DNA of 64,000 nucleotides from the NCBI GenBank assembly GCA_963719285.1, contig CAVRBO010000001.1, forward strand, positions 1,682,487 to 1,746,486. The letters are read 5' to 3'. The position numbers and the translations under genes are program-made. Below the pieces are notes generated by a model that was given only the letters and a program-made list of their open reading frames with translations, did no database searches and was not told the origin of the DNA. Of the stretch, positions 1-10,453 are shown piece after piece. The stretch comes from C-114 sp963719285 (GTDB taxonomy: Bacteria; Chloroflexota; Limnocylindria; Limnocylindrales; CSP1-4). Each line of letters opens with the position of its first letter. The stretch's first letter is position 1.

Positions 1-1
1 C

Positions 2-1084
2 GTCGACAAGTGCAAGGCGGCCGAGATCAACTCGCGTGAACAGAGCCGGAACGTCCGGGCCGGGTATGCCGCGAAACGCGAGACCCACCATGACCCCGGC
101 GGCCACGCGCCGTTCGGCTTCCGCCGGGCGGGCGACGCGAAGGTCGTCGACGTCGACCCCGAACGGATCGGGACCGCCGTCCGGGCGTACGAGCTCGCCG
201 TGACCGGGCTGACCGACCGCGAGGTGGCCGGTCGCCTGGGCCTGGGCCTCCACACCATCCGGGGCATCCTCACCTCGCCGCTCTATCGCGGTCGGCTGCG
301 CGACGGCTCGCCGGCGACTTGGGCACCGGTCGTCGACGACGAGACCTGGGAGCGCGTGCAGGACCTGCGGGCCGGCCGCAACCGCCGCTCGCCGGGCCGC
401 CCCGAGACACGCCGGACGTATGCCCTGCCGATGCTCGAGTGCGCGGCCTGTGGCCGCCGGCTCGTCGGCGACAAGGACCGCTACCGCCACCTCGAAGCGT
501 GCGCGCCGTTCATGGCCGCCCGGCCGACCGGTGGCCAGGTGCGCGGGCGCCATCGCCGCATCCCCGGCCAGAGCTACGGTCGCGACGAATACGAGGCGAT
601 CGTCCCGTTCGTCCTCGACCGGGTCCGCCTGGGAGCACAGGACATCGGTGCCGCCGCCGACACGTATGCCCGAGGTACGGGTGCGGAGCCCAATCAGCTG
701 CGTCTGGCCAGGATCGAGGAGGAGCGCGACCGAGCCATGGCCGCGTACCGGCGGGACCGCGACCCCTTAGCTCTCGAGCGGACGATGCGCGAGCTCGACG
801 CGGCGGAGGCCGAAGCGGACAGCGATCGCGAGCGGCCTACTCTGCCGCCCGAGGAGGTCCGCCACTACCTCGAGAACCTGCCCGCGTGGTGGTCCGATGC
901 CGATCCTGAGGATCGCCGAGCCCTGGCGACGACGCTCTTCGAGCGGATCCGGGTGCTGGGTCTCAGCCGGGTCAAGCTGCAGCCGACCCAGGAAGCACTC
1001 GACCACGGCCTGGCCGAAGCGTTCGGACCTGATGAGGTCGAAATGGTCGGGGCGAGAGGAGTGGCGCCGAGGCTAGTCAGGTGA
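2..1084 (+). CDS. Large serine recombinase, C-terminal part (5' end outside window)
   Basis: This is the C-terminal ~360 residues of a large serine recombinase (site-specific DNA integrase/excisionase). The catalytic resolvase domain lies to the left of the window, and the frame is open from base 2. The recombinase domain is visible (DPGGHAPFGF, then GILTSPLYRGRLRDG), followed by a zinc ribbon starting CAACGRRL and an Arg/Glu-rich helical segment likely to be the coiled coil. From its first codon it is nearly the same protein as the intact gene at 42374-43906. It ends in VGARGVAPRLVR, a tail shared with otherwise different recombinases here because it is encoded by the repeated attachment-like sequence at 1044-1107. 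Recombinase identity is secure; the element it serves is mostly outside the window. Confidence 0.93.
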   Translation, partial: VDKCKAAEINSREQSRNVRAGYAAKRETHHDPGGHAPFGFRRAGDAKVVDVDPERIGTAVRAYELAVTGLTDREVAGRLGLGLHTIRGILTSPLYRGRLRDGSPATWAPVVDDETWERVQDLRAGRNRRSPGRPETRRTYALPMLECAACGRRLVGDKDRYRHLEACAPFMAARPTGGQVRGRHRRIPGQSYGRDEYEAIVPFVLDRVRLGAQDIGAAADTYARGTGAEPNQLRLARIEEERDRAMAAYRRDRDPLALERTMRELDAAEAEADSDRERPTLPPEEVRHYLENLPAWWSDADPEDRRALATTLFERIRVLGLSRVKLQPTQEALDHGLAEAFGPDEVEMVGARGVAPRLVR

Positions 1085-1107
1085 TGGTGCGCATCGCCAC
1101 GCGACAC
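1044..1107 (+). repeat. Recombinase 3'-end attachment-like repeat, copy 1
   Basis: The sequence begins TGGTCGGGGCGAGAGGAGT and continues, beyond the stop codon, through gtgcgcatcgccacgcgaca. The same ~64 bp recurs at 20899, 43866 and (diverged) 47096, and the first 19 bp at 32611, each time at the 3' end of a serine recombinase gene. The reverse complement of the first 19 bp reads like a tRNA-Pro 3' end (T-stem CCTCT, acceptor CGCCCCG, discriminator A, CCA). The attachment role is inferred. Confidence 0.7.
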
Positions 1108-1409
1108 ATTTGGGACGTGGCTGCCGGATCAGCAGATGGTCGCCTAAGGCGGGTCGTCGGCTAAGCACGCAAAGGAGTCACGCTGCCCGGCGATGGCAGC
1201 TCGATATCCAACCGGCCGAGGTTCCACGAAACTGAGCGTTGCGGACCGGTCGACCGTTATGGACTGGCTCGTGGCGGACGTGGCATTGGCGGTTGCCGAC
1301 AGCGGCGGCACATGCGCTTGGCCTGCAGACACGCCCGGCTCTCCGTTTGAGCGATGACACCAGCGTCGCCGTTTCTCGGCTGCAGCAGCGCCTTTCCGGA
1401 TCGATCGGG
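1108..1409. other. Intergenic stretch without recognisable gene
   Basis: About 300 bp between the recombinase attachment-like repeat and the 3' end of a minus-strand lipoprotein gene. The short open frames show no family resemblance and no convincing ribosome binding site. It is probably the right-hand flank of the recombinase element. Confidence 0.4.
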
Positions 1410-1961
1410 CTACGGCGCGATCGTTGGCGGAGGCGTGATGATCCGAGGGTCAGACCGAGGTGGCACCCCTTCACAGGGAGGCAACGACGGGACGACGGTG
1501 CCTGGGCCGTGGTACGACCCAGTCGATGTCATCCACCACGTCGTGTCCATGTTGGCGTCTGCGAGCGGTCCAGGCGAGATCTCGAACCGGACGGCGTTGG
1601 TCGGTCTCGGTGAGGGCTGCGCCGACGGATCGACCGCGTCCCAGCCGTTCGTCCCCGAACCGTAGATGAACTGGGCCGACGAGCAGGGCAGAACGTAGTA
1701 GTCGGTCCGACCTTGGTTTCGGGCGGTCGAGAAGACGATCGGGACGGTCGTCTGGTTGTAGACCGTGAAGTGCGAGAACTCGGGGCCGCTGCGGCACGCG
1801 CCGAGGCTGAGGACGGCGGTCAGCCCGAGGAGGATGGCCGAGGCGACGTGGCCCGGCCGGCGGCTTCCCGTGACCGGGCGGCGCCGGGACTCGCCGCCGC
1901 CCTCGCCGCTCCGCGTCGTGCTGGATGGCGCGCCCAAGGTGCCAACTGCGGTGGTCATCAT
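1410..1961 (-). CDS. Small secreted lipoprotein (giant-protein operon)
   Basis: 183-residue predicted lipoprotein: a basic N-terminus, a hydrophobic run near residues 40-55 and a lipobox ending in Cys (LSLGAC), then a beta-rich mature part (FSHFTVYNQTTVPIVFST) and a Pro-rich C-terminus. The ATG start overlaps the stop of the upstream gene by four bases (ATGA), implying translational coupling. It resembles in outline three other lipoproteins here (3047-3466, 18102-18470, 21181-21582), which also have an N-Q/R-T-x-V segment soon after the lipobox. Role unknown; it may accompany the giant exported proteins at the cell surface. Confidence 0.72.
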   Translation of the reverse strand: MMTTAVGTLGAPSSTTRSGEGGGESRRRPVTGSRRPGHVASAILLGLTAVLSLGACRSGPEFSHFTVYNQTTVPIVFSTARNQGRTDYYVLPCSSAQFIYGSGTNGWDAVDPSAQPSPRPTNAVRFEISPGPLADANMDTTWWMTSTGSYHGPGTVVPSLPPCEGVPPRSDPRIITPPPTIAP

Positions 1962-3013
1962 CCGTAACCCCCCATCGTGAACCCGAACATGAACGTCGTG
2001 GCGGCCCGGTTCGGACCGCCCGGCAGGCTCGATTCGGCGAGGCACCAGACCTGGGCGTTGACCGCGGCGAGGTCCGCCCGCGCCCAGGCCTCGTCGGGCG
2101 CCACCCCGTAGAACAGGGTGAACTGGACCGTCTGACCCGGGGCGAGGATGCCCAGGTCGATATCGAAGGTCGCCCCCTCGTCGCCAGGTCCGCCATCGGT
2201 GAAGTAGCCCTGGCGGGCGCCGCCCGGTGGCACGAGCGGGTTCGGCGCCTGGGAGGCATTGTCGGTCGTGGCGGTCAACTCGGGTGGGATGAAGGCGCCA
2301 TGGCCGATCGTCACGTACTCCGTGCCCGGGGTCGGCTCGATGTCCCAGTCCATGACCCGCCGGTAGACCGCATGGACCGGCACAGCCCAGTTGTTCTCGA
2401 TATCGACGGTGATGACGTACAGGCTGGCCACCACTGTCGAGGGCGCGAAGCTGTGCTGGACCACCAACGGGCCCGCCGCGTTTTCCACGACCGATGTCGC
2501 GGTCGCGCCGGAGGCCGTGAAGGACTTGACCCGCATGCTGCCCGTGGATCCGAGACCCGTCTCGACCGAGCCATAGGTGGCATACGGGGAATAGACGGCG
2601 GAGATGCCCCACCCTTCGGCGAGGTGGTAATCGGCGGAGAGCCCTTCTTCCTGGGTGACCATCCGGCGGATGCCGACCTCCGTCGTGCCCGACCAGGCTG
2701 ACGGCGACCCACCGGGCACGATGAGCTGGCCCATCGGGGCGACCCCGATCTGGACCGTCCCGTTCGTGAGGATCGAGCTCTCGAACGTGGCCCGCCAGGT
2801 CACCTGCACCGGGCCGCCCGTCACGTTGCCGAGCATGAGCGTGGCGAAGCGACAGTCGGGCGACACGGGGACGGACGCGGTCATGCCGGCGAGATCATCC
2901 GACGATGCGACGTCGACCGGATTCGCGGTCGGACACCGCGTTGGCCCCGACGCGCTCGAACCCTCGTAGGGGACCAAGCGTGCCACGATCGGCCTGGACG
3001 ACTGGACGACCAC
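1958..3013 (-). CDS. Beta-rich hypothetical protein, N-terminus probably lost
   Basis: 351 residues of mostly beta-type composition (repeated Thr/Val/Gly stretches, NVTGGPVQVTWRATFES, FNLFYG-like closing strands) ending FMFGFTMGGYG. No family is recognised with certainty; similar C-termini occur in large exported proteins of Chloroflexota and Actinobacteriota. There is no signal peptide at the annotated start, so the 5' part is either missing or the gene is a remnant of a larger exported protein. It sits 33 bp downstream of one lipoprotein gene and overlaps the next by ATGA, so it is probably the third gene of the operon beginning with the giant metalloprotease. Confidence 0.6.
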   Translation of the reverse strand: MVVQSSRPIVARLVPYEGSSASGPTRCPTANPVDVASSDDLAGMTASVPVSPDCRFATLMLGNVTGGPVQVTWRATFESSILTNGTVQIGVAPMGQLIVPGGSPSAWSGTTEVGIRRMVTQEEGLSADYHLAEGWGISAVYSPYATYGSVETGLGSTGSMRVKSFTASGATATSVVENAAGPLVVQHSFAPSTVVASLYVITVDIENNWAVPVHAVYRRVMDWDIEPTPGTEYVTIGHGAFIPPELTATTDNASQAPNPLVPPGGARQGYFTDGGPGDEGATFDIDLGILAPGQTVQFTLFYGVAPDEAWARADLAAVNAQVWCLAESSLPGGPNRAATTFMFGFTMGGYG

Positions 3014-3046
3014 CGAGATCGATCCGCCAAGAAGGCGGCCGAGCCA

Positions 3047-3466
3047 TCACCCGTGGCCAAGCTCGCGTGTCCCTGGAGCACCGGCATCGCGCGTGAACCC
3101 GGTTGGAGCAGGCTCACCGATGATCCACTCGTCGTCCCTGCAAATTCGGCGGCTGAGCCTCGCGACTTCAACCTGCTGTTGATCCCGTGCAACCAACACG
3201 ATCGCTCTGCACGAATCACCCGTCGAAGTGAGCCCGGGAAACCCTAGAACGGACCAAGTCTTGCCCGGATCGAGCGCAGTAAGAACGACGATCTCCGTTC
3301 CGTTCGGCAGCACCTCGAGGATGCTGACCCTCACCTCGGTCCGGTTCTTGAAGTTGAAGCCGTGATATCCCTGTTCCGAGCCACAACTCAGCAAGGCCGA
3401 GCCGACCAGGACGACAGCCCCCACGAACAGGATATGAGCGAGAGCCCGAGATCTCCAATGATTCAT
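3047..3466 (-). CDS. Small secreted lipoprotein, SEQG family
   Basis: Predicted lipoprotein with hydrophobic segment ILFVGAVVLVGSALLSC (lipobox SALLSC), followed by GSEQGYHGFNFKNRTEVRVSI. It is a clear paralogue of the protein at 18102-18470: shared features are SEQG after the lipid Cys, NRT-x-V, GFPG, GD(S/T)C, LxALDQQ/ARDQQ, EVAR and a C-x-DD/E-x-W motif. Its ATG overlaps the stop of the giant protein gene (ATGA at 3463-3466), so I chose this start rather than the upstream in-frame ATG. Probably exported and membrane-anchored; function unknown. Confidence 0.78.
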   Translation of the reverse strand: MNHWRSRALAHILFVGAVVLVGSALLSCGSEQGYHGFNFKNRTEVRVSILEVLPNGTEIVVLTALDPGKTWSVLGFPGLTSTGDSCRAIVLVARDQQQVEVARLSRRICRDDEWIIGEPAPTGFTRDAGAPGTRELGHG

Positions 3467-6400
3467 GTCCAGGACGCCTTGTACGGATCCCATGAGCGCG
3501 CGCCGTCGACCCGACAGCCAGGAGCGGCCACGCGAGCTACTCTGCGTCGGTCTGTTGACGCCGGTACGAAGGCGGACCGGAGCACTTCATATGGCAAGTC
3601 CACGGATGCCCCTATCACAACGGCAGCGAGAAGGTCGTATTCCGAGTCGACAGCGGATACTAGGTTGACCCTGTCGGACGATGCAACTCTCGACGTAGGG
3701 CGGATCGGAGGCTCCGATTCCAGGCCGCCGTGTGCGGTTGGTGCCGGCTCCGCCAGCCCAATCGATATCGTCGCTGTTGCTGACCAGGTGACATGCGACC
3801 CAAAGATGTTCAGTGGGCTCGACGGGCCCGGGCGGACCACGATCAAGGTCGCAAGGTAGCAGGGACCGACCTGAACCGCAGCCGTCGCCTCGCCATTAGC
3901 AAACGCGAGATCGACGGGACTCCCACACGGGAGAAGGCCTTGCGCATGGTCTGCGGGATTGGCGTACTGATAGAGAGCGATCTGGGCTTGCACGTTGTCG
4001 TCGGGCCTTTGCACGCGCACGGTGACATACCCGTTGTTAGGCGCGATTAGTGGATTCAGGTCGATGTAGCTCATGCCCAGCTCGCCGATGTCGACGTGCC
4101 CCGACATCGCCACGTCGGCCTGCAGCTGGACAACATGACGCGCCGGTCGCTCCCTTCGCTCTCCATTCAAGTCGGACCCTGTGTACCGAGGGTCATTGGG
4201 GTCGAGGGCGAGCAGACCGGCCCCGTACGTGCTCAGGGACCTCAAGACGCTGATGTTGGCCGGATCGTTTGCGCCTAACTCATACAACGATCGGGCATAG
4301 GCCTTCAACCAAGTCGCGAAACTGCCGGGAGTCTGTTCGTTGACCGCAGTGGCAATGGCCTGCTTCGCCGTCTGAGCCTGGGCAATGAGCTCCCAAGTGC
4401 GCCGCACGAGCCCAGCCGATGGATAGCTCTGTGAGAGGTACTCCGCTACCCACGAAACGCCGTACTGTCTGTAGTCACCGCTCGTTGTTGACAGCTCAAG
4501 CTCGGGCGTTCCAAGGTAGACGTCGATGTGGGTCGCCCATTCTGGATTGCCAGTTGGCTGTGGGTTGTCGAAGGTGGGATCGCCTTGCTGGCGGTATAGC
4601 ACATATTGATACTCTGCCCAGCCGGCCGTCGCCTCATACCAGAAGGTCCGCTCGGCCGTGCCGACATCGAAGAAGTTGGAGAAGCGATAGTCAGCGTACT
4701 GGAACTCGTGGAACAGTTCATGGGCCGCCGTCGCCTGCTCAAGGAACTGCCCCGCAGGGTTCATGTAGATCGCGCCAAGTGTCGTCTGAGGGGAAGTTTG
4801 CATGAAATTGAACGTAGTCAGTCCGTCGGAATTGCCGAGCTTGACCATGTAGACAGGGATCCTCGTCCCTCCTGAGACAGGTTCCGGGAAACCGAGGGTC
4901 GTCGTATAGACGAAGTATGCAGTTTCGAGGGCAGTCTCAGTGGTATCGATCGTGTCCGGGACCCCATTCCCCGGGATGGACCCATCCGGTTGCCCGCCGG
5001 TCAACCCGTCGTCATCTTCGGCGGTGAATTGCTCAGATGCGACGGGGCCCAAGATGTAGGTGGTCTGGAAGTGCCCACCGGCCGATGCATGTGTGCAGAA
5101 CGTCACAGTGAATTCTGGCCATAACCCCGGAACCGGCGGCGTTGTACGAACCTGGCCGCATCCGACCCATCCGGGCGCCGACTGACCAAGATTCGTCGAG
5201 GGTTGAAGTAGGGCGCCGCGCAGGGGCTGTGCTGCGAATTGGGCAATGGCGTCTTTCGTTGGTTGGTTCAGCTGAGGGTAATTCGCAGCTACGATTGACC
5301 CTGGATCGCCGCTGGAAGGCGCGGCTGATCGGTAGCGTGGCGCCAAGGAATTCGGAGAGTCAAGGGCGTAGACGGTATTGAGCACGAGCGCATTCGCGTC
5401 AATGGTCCCAGCCTGAAAGTCCGCCCCAACGCGATCAACTGCGTTGAGGGAATTGGCCACGAGAACCTGCGATGCAACGGATGACGTGGTCGCACCGCCG
5501 GTTTGAGTGACCTTTGCCTGCAGCTGATGGGTGCCTTCACTGAAGGTTGTTGTATTCCATGCCCCTTCGTACGGGGCCACGGTGTCTGTCGCGACGATAG
5601 CGCCATCGACGAGGAACTCGATCGTCGTCACTGAGGTCAGGTCGGTCGTAGCGGCCAAGGGCTCTGAGTCAAAGACGCTCTTGTCGGACACAGGTGACGT
5701 CAGGACGACGCGATCAACTCTGATGGTCCCCGAAGTTGCTTGCGACGAGTTGCCTGCCCCGTCCGTCACCGTGAGAAGCCAACGATAGCACGTGGACACG
5801 ACCAATCCAAGACTCGTCAGTGGTGATTCCTGAGTCGTCGCGACTCCATCGGAGGTCCAGCTTGTGCCGCAGGTCCCGTCGGTGTTCGGAGTCCGCTCAC
5901 GCTGCACCGAGCGGGTCGCCACGCCTGACGACAAGTCCGTCTCCGTCCAACTAACAGTGGTGCCACCAGAGCCTTCCGCGGTCGTCGTCGCTTCGTTTGG
6001 TGTTGAGAAATCCCCGGCCGGTGCGGCGTCATCCACGAGGACGGTCCCGCTCATCGTCGACGAAGAGTTGGCGACATGATCGACGAGCAGGAGCTCCCAT
6101 CGATAACACTGGCCGGACAGGAGCCCACTCGCTGCGACAGGACTCACCGCCAACGTGGGAGCGTCATCGTCAACCCAGTCCAGGCCCTGGCAGGTGCCAT
6201 CACCGGGCGCCGCCATCGTCTGGCGTTGGAGCGAGCGCGATCCGATCCCCGAACCCTCCTCAGATTCCGTCCAGGCGATTGTGTAGCTTGCGGAGCTCTG
6301 GGCGACGGGAGAACCCTCGTCGGGCGTCGTGTAGTCGGCCGTGGGCAGCGTCCCGTCGGGCGACAGGGTGATCGTCGTCGTCGCCGAATCGGCACCGAGG

Positions 6401-7818
6401 AGCCCGTGGGCGATGACGTCGATCGTCGTCGTCCCGGCGCCGGGCGACGCGATGAGGCTCTGCGCGTACGGGGCGGTTCCGTCGGTGTTCGGGATCGTCG
6501 GACTGGCGCTCCAGCCGCTGCCCGGGCTGAGGTTCTCGAAGCGGATGCTCTCGATCCCGCCCCCGCCCGAGGCCGTGGCGGTGAGATCGATCGTCACCGT
6601 CCCGGCAGCGGCGACGAAGACCGTCGCGTTGGGCTCGGCCTGGGAAGTCCCCGCGCCGGACGCGACGACCGCGGGGGCCGTCGGTGGGCCGTAGTCGACG
6701 GTCACCGTACCCGCCGCGTACGGGCTCGCCGGCCCGGTGTTCGCGCCGTCGCTCACGGTGGTCGCGTTGAGGGTGAGGATGATCGTCCCGGCGGTCCCGC
6801 TGGTCAGGGTCACCGTATACGGCCCGGCCCCCGATCCGGTCACGCCGGTGACGCTCCACCCGGTCGCGCTTCCGGTGATCGCGAAGTCGCCGGCGGCCAG
6901 GCCGCTCACGGCCTCGCTGAAGGTAAGGGAGTACGCCAAGCTCGTCTCGGCCGTCGGCGAGGCGGGCGGCGTGAAGGCGGACACGGACGGCGCCGTCCGG
7001 TCGACGGTCACCGTGGCGGCCGTGCTCGGGCTCGCTGGGCCGCTGTTGGCGCCGTCACTGACCGTGGTCGCGTTGAGGGTGAGGATGACCGTGCCGGCGG
7101 TCCCGCCGGTCAGGGTCACCGTATACGGGCCCGAGCCCGTGATGGAACTGACGCCCCAGCCGGTCGCGCTGCCGCTGATCGTGAAGTCGCCCGCGGCCAG
7201 GCCGCTGACGGGCTCGCTGAAGGTGATGCTGTACGGGAGGTTCGTCGCAGCGGTCGGCGTGGTCGGCGCGCTGAAGGCGGAGACGGCGGGGGCCGTCCGG
7301 TCGACGGTCACCGTGGCCGCCGTGCTCGAGCTCGCTGGACCGGTGCTGGCACCGTCGCTCACCGTGTCGGCATTGAGCGTGAGGATGACCGTCCCGGCGG
7401 TCCCGCCGGTGAGAGTCACGGTGTACGGGCCGGTGCCGGTGATCGAGCTGACGCTCCAGCCGGTGGCCGTGCCGCTGATCGCGAAGTCGCCGGCGGCCAG
7501 GCCGCTGACGGGCTCGCTGAAGGTGGTGGTGTACGCGAGGCTCGTCGCGTTCGTCGGCGTCGTCGGGGCGGTGAAGGCGGACACTGAGGGCGCCGTCGCG
7601 TCCCACACGAACGGGGAGCTCGCCCAGTCGCTCCAGCTCGAGCCGTTGAAGGCGCGGACCCGCCAGTAATAGGTGGCACCCTCGGTGAGGGTCGCCGGGG
7701 TCGTCCAGCTCGTCGCGCTGCCGCCCGCGTCCTCGCTCGTGCTCATGATCGTGCCGCCGAAGGCGTCCGCGGTCGCGACATCGACATGGTAGACGCGTCT
7801 GGGGCGCGCTCCCGGCAT
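3463..7818 (-). pseudogene. Giant secreted metalloprotease, C-terminal part after frameshift
   Basis: Downstream part of a giant exported protein whose first ~570 residues are encoded at 7795-9514 in another frame. Order: an FnIII-like segment (YHVDVATADAFGG to WRVRAFNGSSW), three Ig-like repeats of ~95 residues (APSVSAFTAPTTPT..VSGLAAGDF), long beta-rich spacers, then a peptidase-like region with HELFHEFQY (HExxH zinc motif, about 4698-4720), typical of MXAN_6640-type putative metalloproteases. It ends four bases into the next gene (ATGA). Because the signal peptide is in the other frame, this part could be exported only if the frameshift is an assembly error or is bypassed. Confidence 0.75.
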
Positions 7819-9514
7819 CGGCGTACGACCAGGTCAGCAGCTTGCTCGCGGTCGGGCCGGTCGGCGCGACGATCGTGACGGTCGGGACGTGCCAGGTGAC
7901 CTTGAGGGTCGGGCGGTAGTCGACGTCGGTGCCGTCCTCGCTCGCGAGGATCCGCTTCCAGTACGTCGAGCCGAGGCCATCCTGCCAGATCCGCACGCCG
8001 TAGTTCGTGGCCGGGGTCGAGACCCAGCCCTGGACGACACCCGTGAAGCCGCTCGTCGGGTTCGACCAGGAGGTCTGGCCCTCGACCCCGTCGATGAACG
8101 CGACATCGTTGCCGGCCGAGGGCCGGTTGTTGTGGGTGATCGTGGATTCACTGAACCAGCTCGTCAGCCGGGCGATCCAGCTCCGGATGGTCGTCGGGGC
8201 GTTGTAGTACTGGTGCCACGGGTGGGTGCTCACCTGGGCGCTCTCGACGGTGACGGTGCCCAGGTCGCTCACGTCCCAGCGGACGTAGTCGTGGCTCGTG
8301 CCCGAGGTGCCCGAGGGGTCGAGCCCGAGCCACATCTCGTAGTAGTAGGGCGAGGTCGGCCGCTGATAGGTGCCGTAGTTCGTGGTCGGGAACGACGACG
8401 AGGTGTGGGCGTCGGCGGTGACCATCGTGGAGTGGAAGATGTCGACCGAGGGATCGACGTAGACCGGGTACACCGCGGTCGCCAGCCAGGCCGGATCGAC
8501 CGCGATCGTGATCGTCGGCGCGCCGTCGGTGTCCTGGCCGAGGGTGACGCTCGCCTGGTCGGTGTAGCGGCCGTCGCCGGCCAGCTCGTCGACCGTCGAA
8601 TTGAGGGCGTACGGATGGGGGATCTGCCCGATCGCCTTCCCCGACTCATCGACGAGGCTGATCGAGCCGTTGGCCTGGGGGACCAGGGTCAATCCGGGCG
8701 CGTCGACCCGGAACGTCCAGCGCGGGTCGGCCGGCACGCCGTGGAGGATGACGAACGCCTTGGAGCCGGACGCCCGGGCGATGACCCGCAGGTCGGCGCC
8801 CGGGAAGACATCGCGGTAGTCGGCCGCGACGCCGTCGACGATCGGCGCCGTCGGCTTCGCTGCCTTTGCCAGATCGAGAGGCAGGGCGAAGCCCACCGAC
8901 TTCCCCTTGGTCCCGACGGTCACGAAGTCCCTGGCCGTGAGGTTGAACAGGGACACCGTCGCCGGGGCCCGGTCCGAGCTCACGACCGGGACGGCGCCGA
9001 CGAGGCCGTCGGTCTTGGACCCGGCGGCGAAGCCGACGCTGATCGGCAGCCAGGCGCTCGAGCCCTCGGGCTGATAGAACTTCGCGCTGCTGGCGAAGAC
9101 GCTCGTCATCGTCCCGTCGTGGTTGTCGTACGTCTGCGAGCTCTCCGTCCGCAGGGCGACGACCTCGGTCGCGCCGGGCTTGAGGCCGGTGGTCGGGTCC
9201 GGGGGAGCTGACATCGGGGCAGGAGTCGGAGCCACGCTCGGAGCCGCGACCGGGACCGGCGTCGGAGCGGTGCTCGGCGCGGTCGACATCGAGGGCGATG
9301 GCTCGGCCGTGGATGGGAGGCTGGGTAGGACCGTCGGGGCGCTCGACGCGGTCGGCGACGGCGGGGCCGATGGGTCCGCCGCGCGGGCGGTCGGCGACGG
9401 CGGGGCCGATGGGTCCGCCGCGCGGGCGCTCGGGACGAGCCCGCCGCCGACGAGGAGGATGACGCTCGCCGCGAGGACCAGGGCCCGCGATGACACGGCC
9501 GACCGATGCGCCAC
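7795..9514 (-). pseudogene. Giant secreted metalloprotease, N-terminal chassis (frameshifted)
   Basis: N-terminal chassis of the giant protein. It starts at GTG 9514 behind a GGAGGGGGG ribosome binding site. Order: signal peptide (VLAASVILLVGGGLVPSARA), a Pro/Ser/Ala linker of ~80 residues containing a repeated ADPSAPPSPTARA unit, a beta-rich domain resembling the front of RHS/WapA-type proteins, and a DNRLRE domain (paired segments around AFPTTNYG-like, HNNRPSAG, STYWKRILASE). Nearly identical to the front of the subtilase at 33449-39454. Against that paralogue one extra base lies near 7795-7805 (after SGSAPQT), throwing the rest out of frame; the wrong frame runs on to about 7055. Confidence 0.78.
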
Positions 9515-9720
9515 AGTGGTGCCCCCCTCCAACCTGTGGTCGCCGGCACCGCTTCGGATGTCGCACGCCCACGAACCGGGGCCAGGTGGATCCTGGCCCC
9601 TCGATGCGGGGCGCGCCACGTCTCGGTGACAGTCGCGTCGTCATAAGGCGACGCGGAGTCGATCTGCGGTTGACCATAGGCGCAGGGGGACGAGGCCGGC
9701 AGGGCCATTCGGCCCCCTTC
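9515..9720 (-). promoter_or_regulatory. Conserved structured 5' leader of giant-protein gene, copy 1
   Basis: The ~200 bp upstream of the start is shared with the leaders at 29053 and 39455. It contains three inverted repeats whose stems persist while loops vary: GGGCC-ATTC-GGCCC (9702-9715), CGCGTCG..CGACGCG (9634-9655) and GGGGCCAGG-TGGAT-CCTGGCCCC (9578-9600), then the GGAGG ribosome binding site. Candidate cis-acting RNA leader or promoter block. I recognise no known riboswitch family. Confidence 0.5.
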
Positions 9721-9771
9721 CGATGGCCAGGGCGCAGACCGCGGCTCGTCGAGTGCGCTTGATCGCGAACC

Positions 9772-10085
9772 CGTAACAAACGGATGGGACACCTCGCATC
9801 GGTCCCTTCTCGCCCGTGCACTCGGGCATGCATTCGGACTGTCATCGGATCGTCATTCGGATGACGATCCGATGCATGGGTCTCCCGCACGAATCGGCCG
9901 GTTGGGACTCGGGACACCAATGGCCCTCCTCATCCGCACCGCCCACCTGACCCTCCCATGTGATCGCGGTCATCGATCGATTCGTCAGGCACCGGCGCCG
10001 TGCGCCTGTTCGTCAGCCGATCGCCGAGCGGCCACCGCCGACCCAACGCCGATCGTCGCCGCCGACGACGCGACATCGGCAAGCC
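9772..10085. repeat. Intergenic repeat block R4, copy 1
   Basis: Starts gtaacaaac and is related over ~300 bp to 17303-17600, with the best match over gatcgtcattcggatgacgatcc and the following gggtctcccgcacgaatc. No coding frame is supported. It holds closely spaced ATTCG/ATCGG motifs about 11-12 bp apart and the strong hairpin at 9843-9874. Confidence 0.55.
9843..9874. other. Perfect 14-bp hairpin with TCGG loop
   Basis: CATCGGATCGTCAT, loop TCGG, then ATGACGATCCGATG: a 14-bp perfect inverted repeat. It is not followed by a T-run on either strand, so it does not look like an intrinsic terminator. It could be a protein-binding palindrome or an RNA structure. Confidence 0.7.
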
Positions 10086-10163
10086 GGGGCTAAGCAGCAA
10101 CCGCAAGCGAGGAGCGTCCTGAACCCCACGGCCACGATCGCTCATCCGACGGTAGACCGAGCA

Positions 10164-10453
10164 CCCAGGCGCCCTCGTCCGGAGGCAGCGGCGCCATCCA
10201 GATGACACCGACCCGCGTAGAGCGAAGCGAGTCGGGTTTCGGACCCTCGCGCGCCTGAGCACGATCGGGTGTCGTGCTCGTCGTCACCCTAGTGTCACGT
10301 ATGGTGTTACGGAGCGCGATACGGAGCACGTTCCGAGACGCGACAGTGTCGCGACTCGAGACACCCATGGCGGCACCCGTCCGTCGGGACCGCCGTCGGG
10401 CCCGAGCATCACTCAGCGCTCCAGCCAAATCAGTGGCACACAATCTCGTACAC
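10164..10453. repeat. Repeat R1, copy 1
   Basis: A ~290-bp non-coding repeat also found at 18567-18853 and 40286-40546, with only its right end at 29410-29440. Internal structure: hairpin AGCACGA..TCGTGCT (10258-10278), short direct repeats of the type TTACGGAGCGCG, palindrome CGCGACAGTGTCGCG (10339-10353), and right end ACACAATCTCGTACAC. In this copy the right end also encodes the last residues (VYEIVCH) of the minus-strand gene at 10430-10789. A recombination boundary or regulatory block is likely. Confidence 0.7.

Noticed and set aside
1044..1062. tRNA gene suggested by the TGGTCGGGGCGAGAGGA sequence
   Set aside because: Only the 3' end of a tRNA is matched; no anticodon or D arm follows in any copy, so these are attachment-like sequences and not genes.
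9843..9874. Intrinsic terminator
   Set aside because: Strong stem but no T-run on either side, and it is not at the 3' end of a gene.
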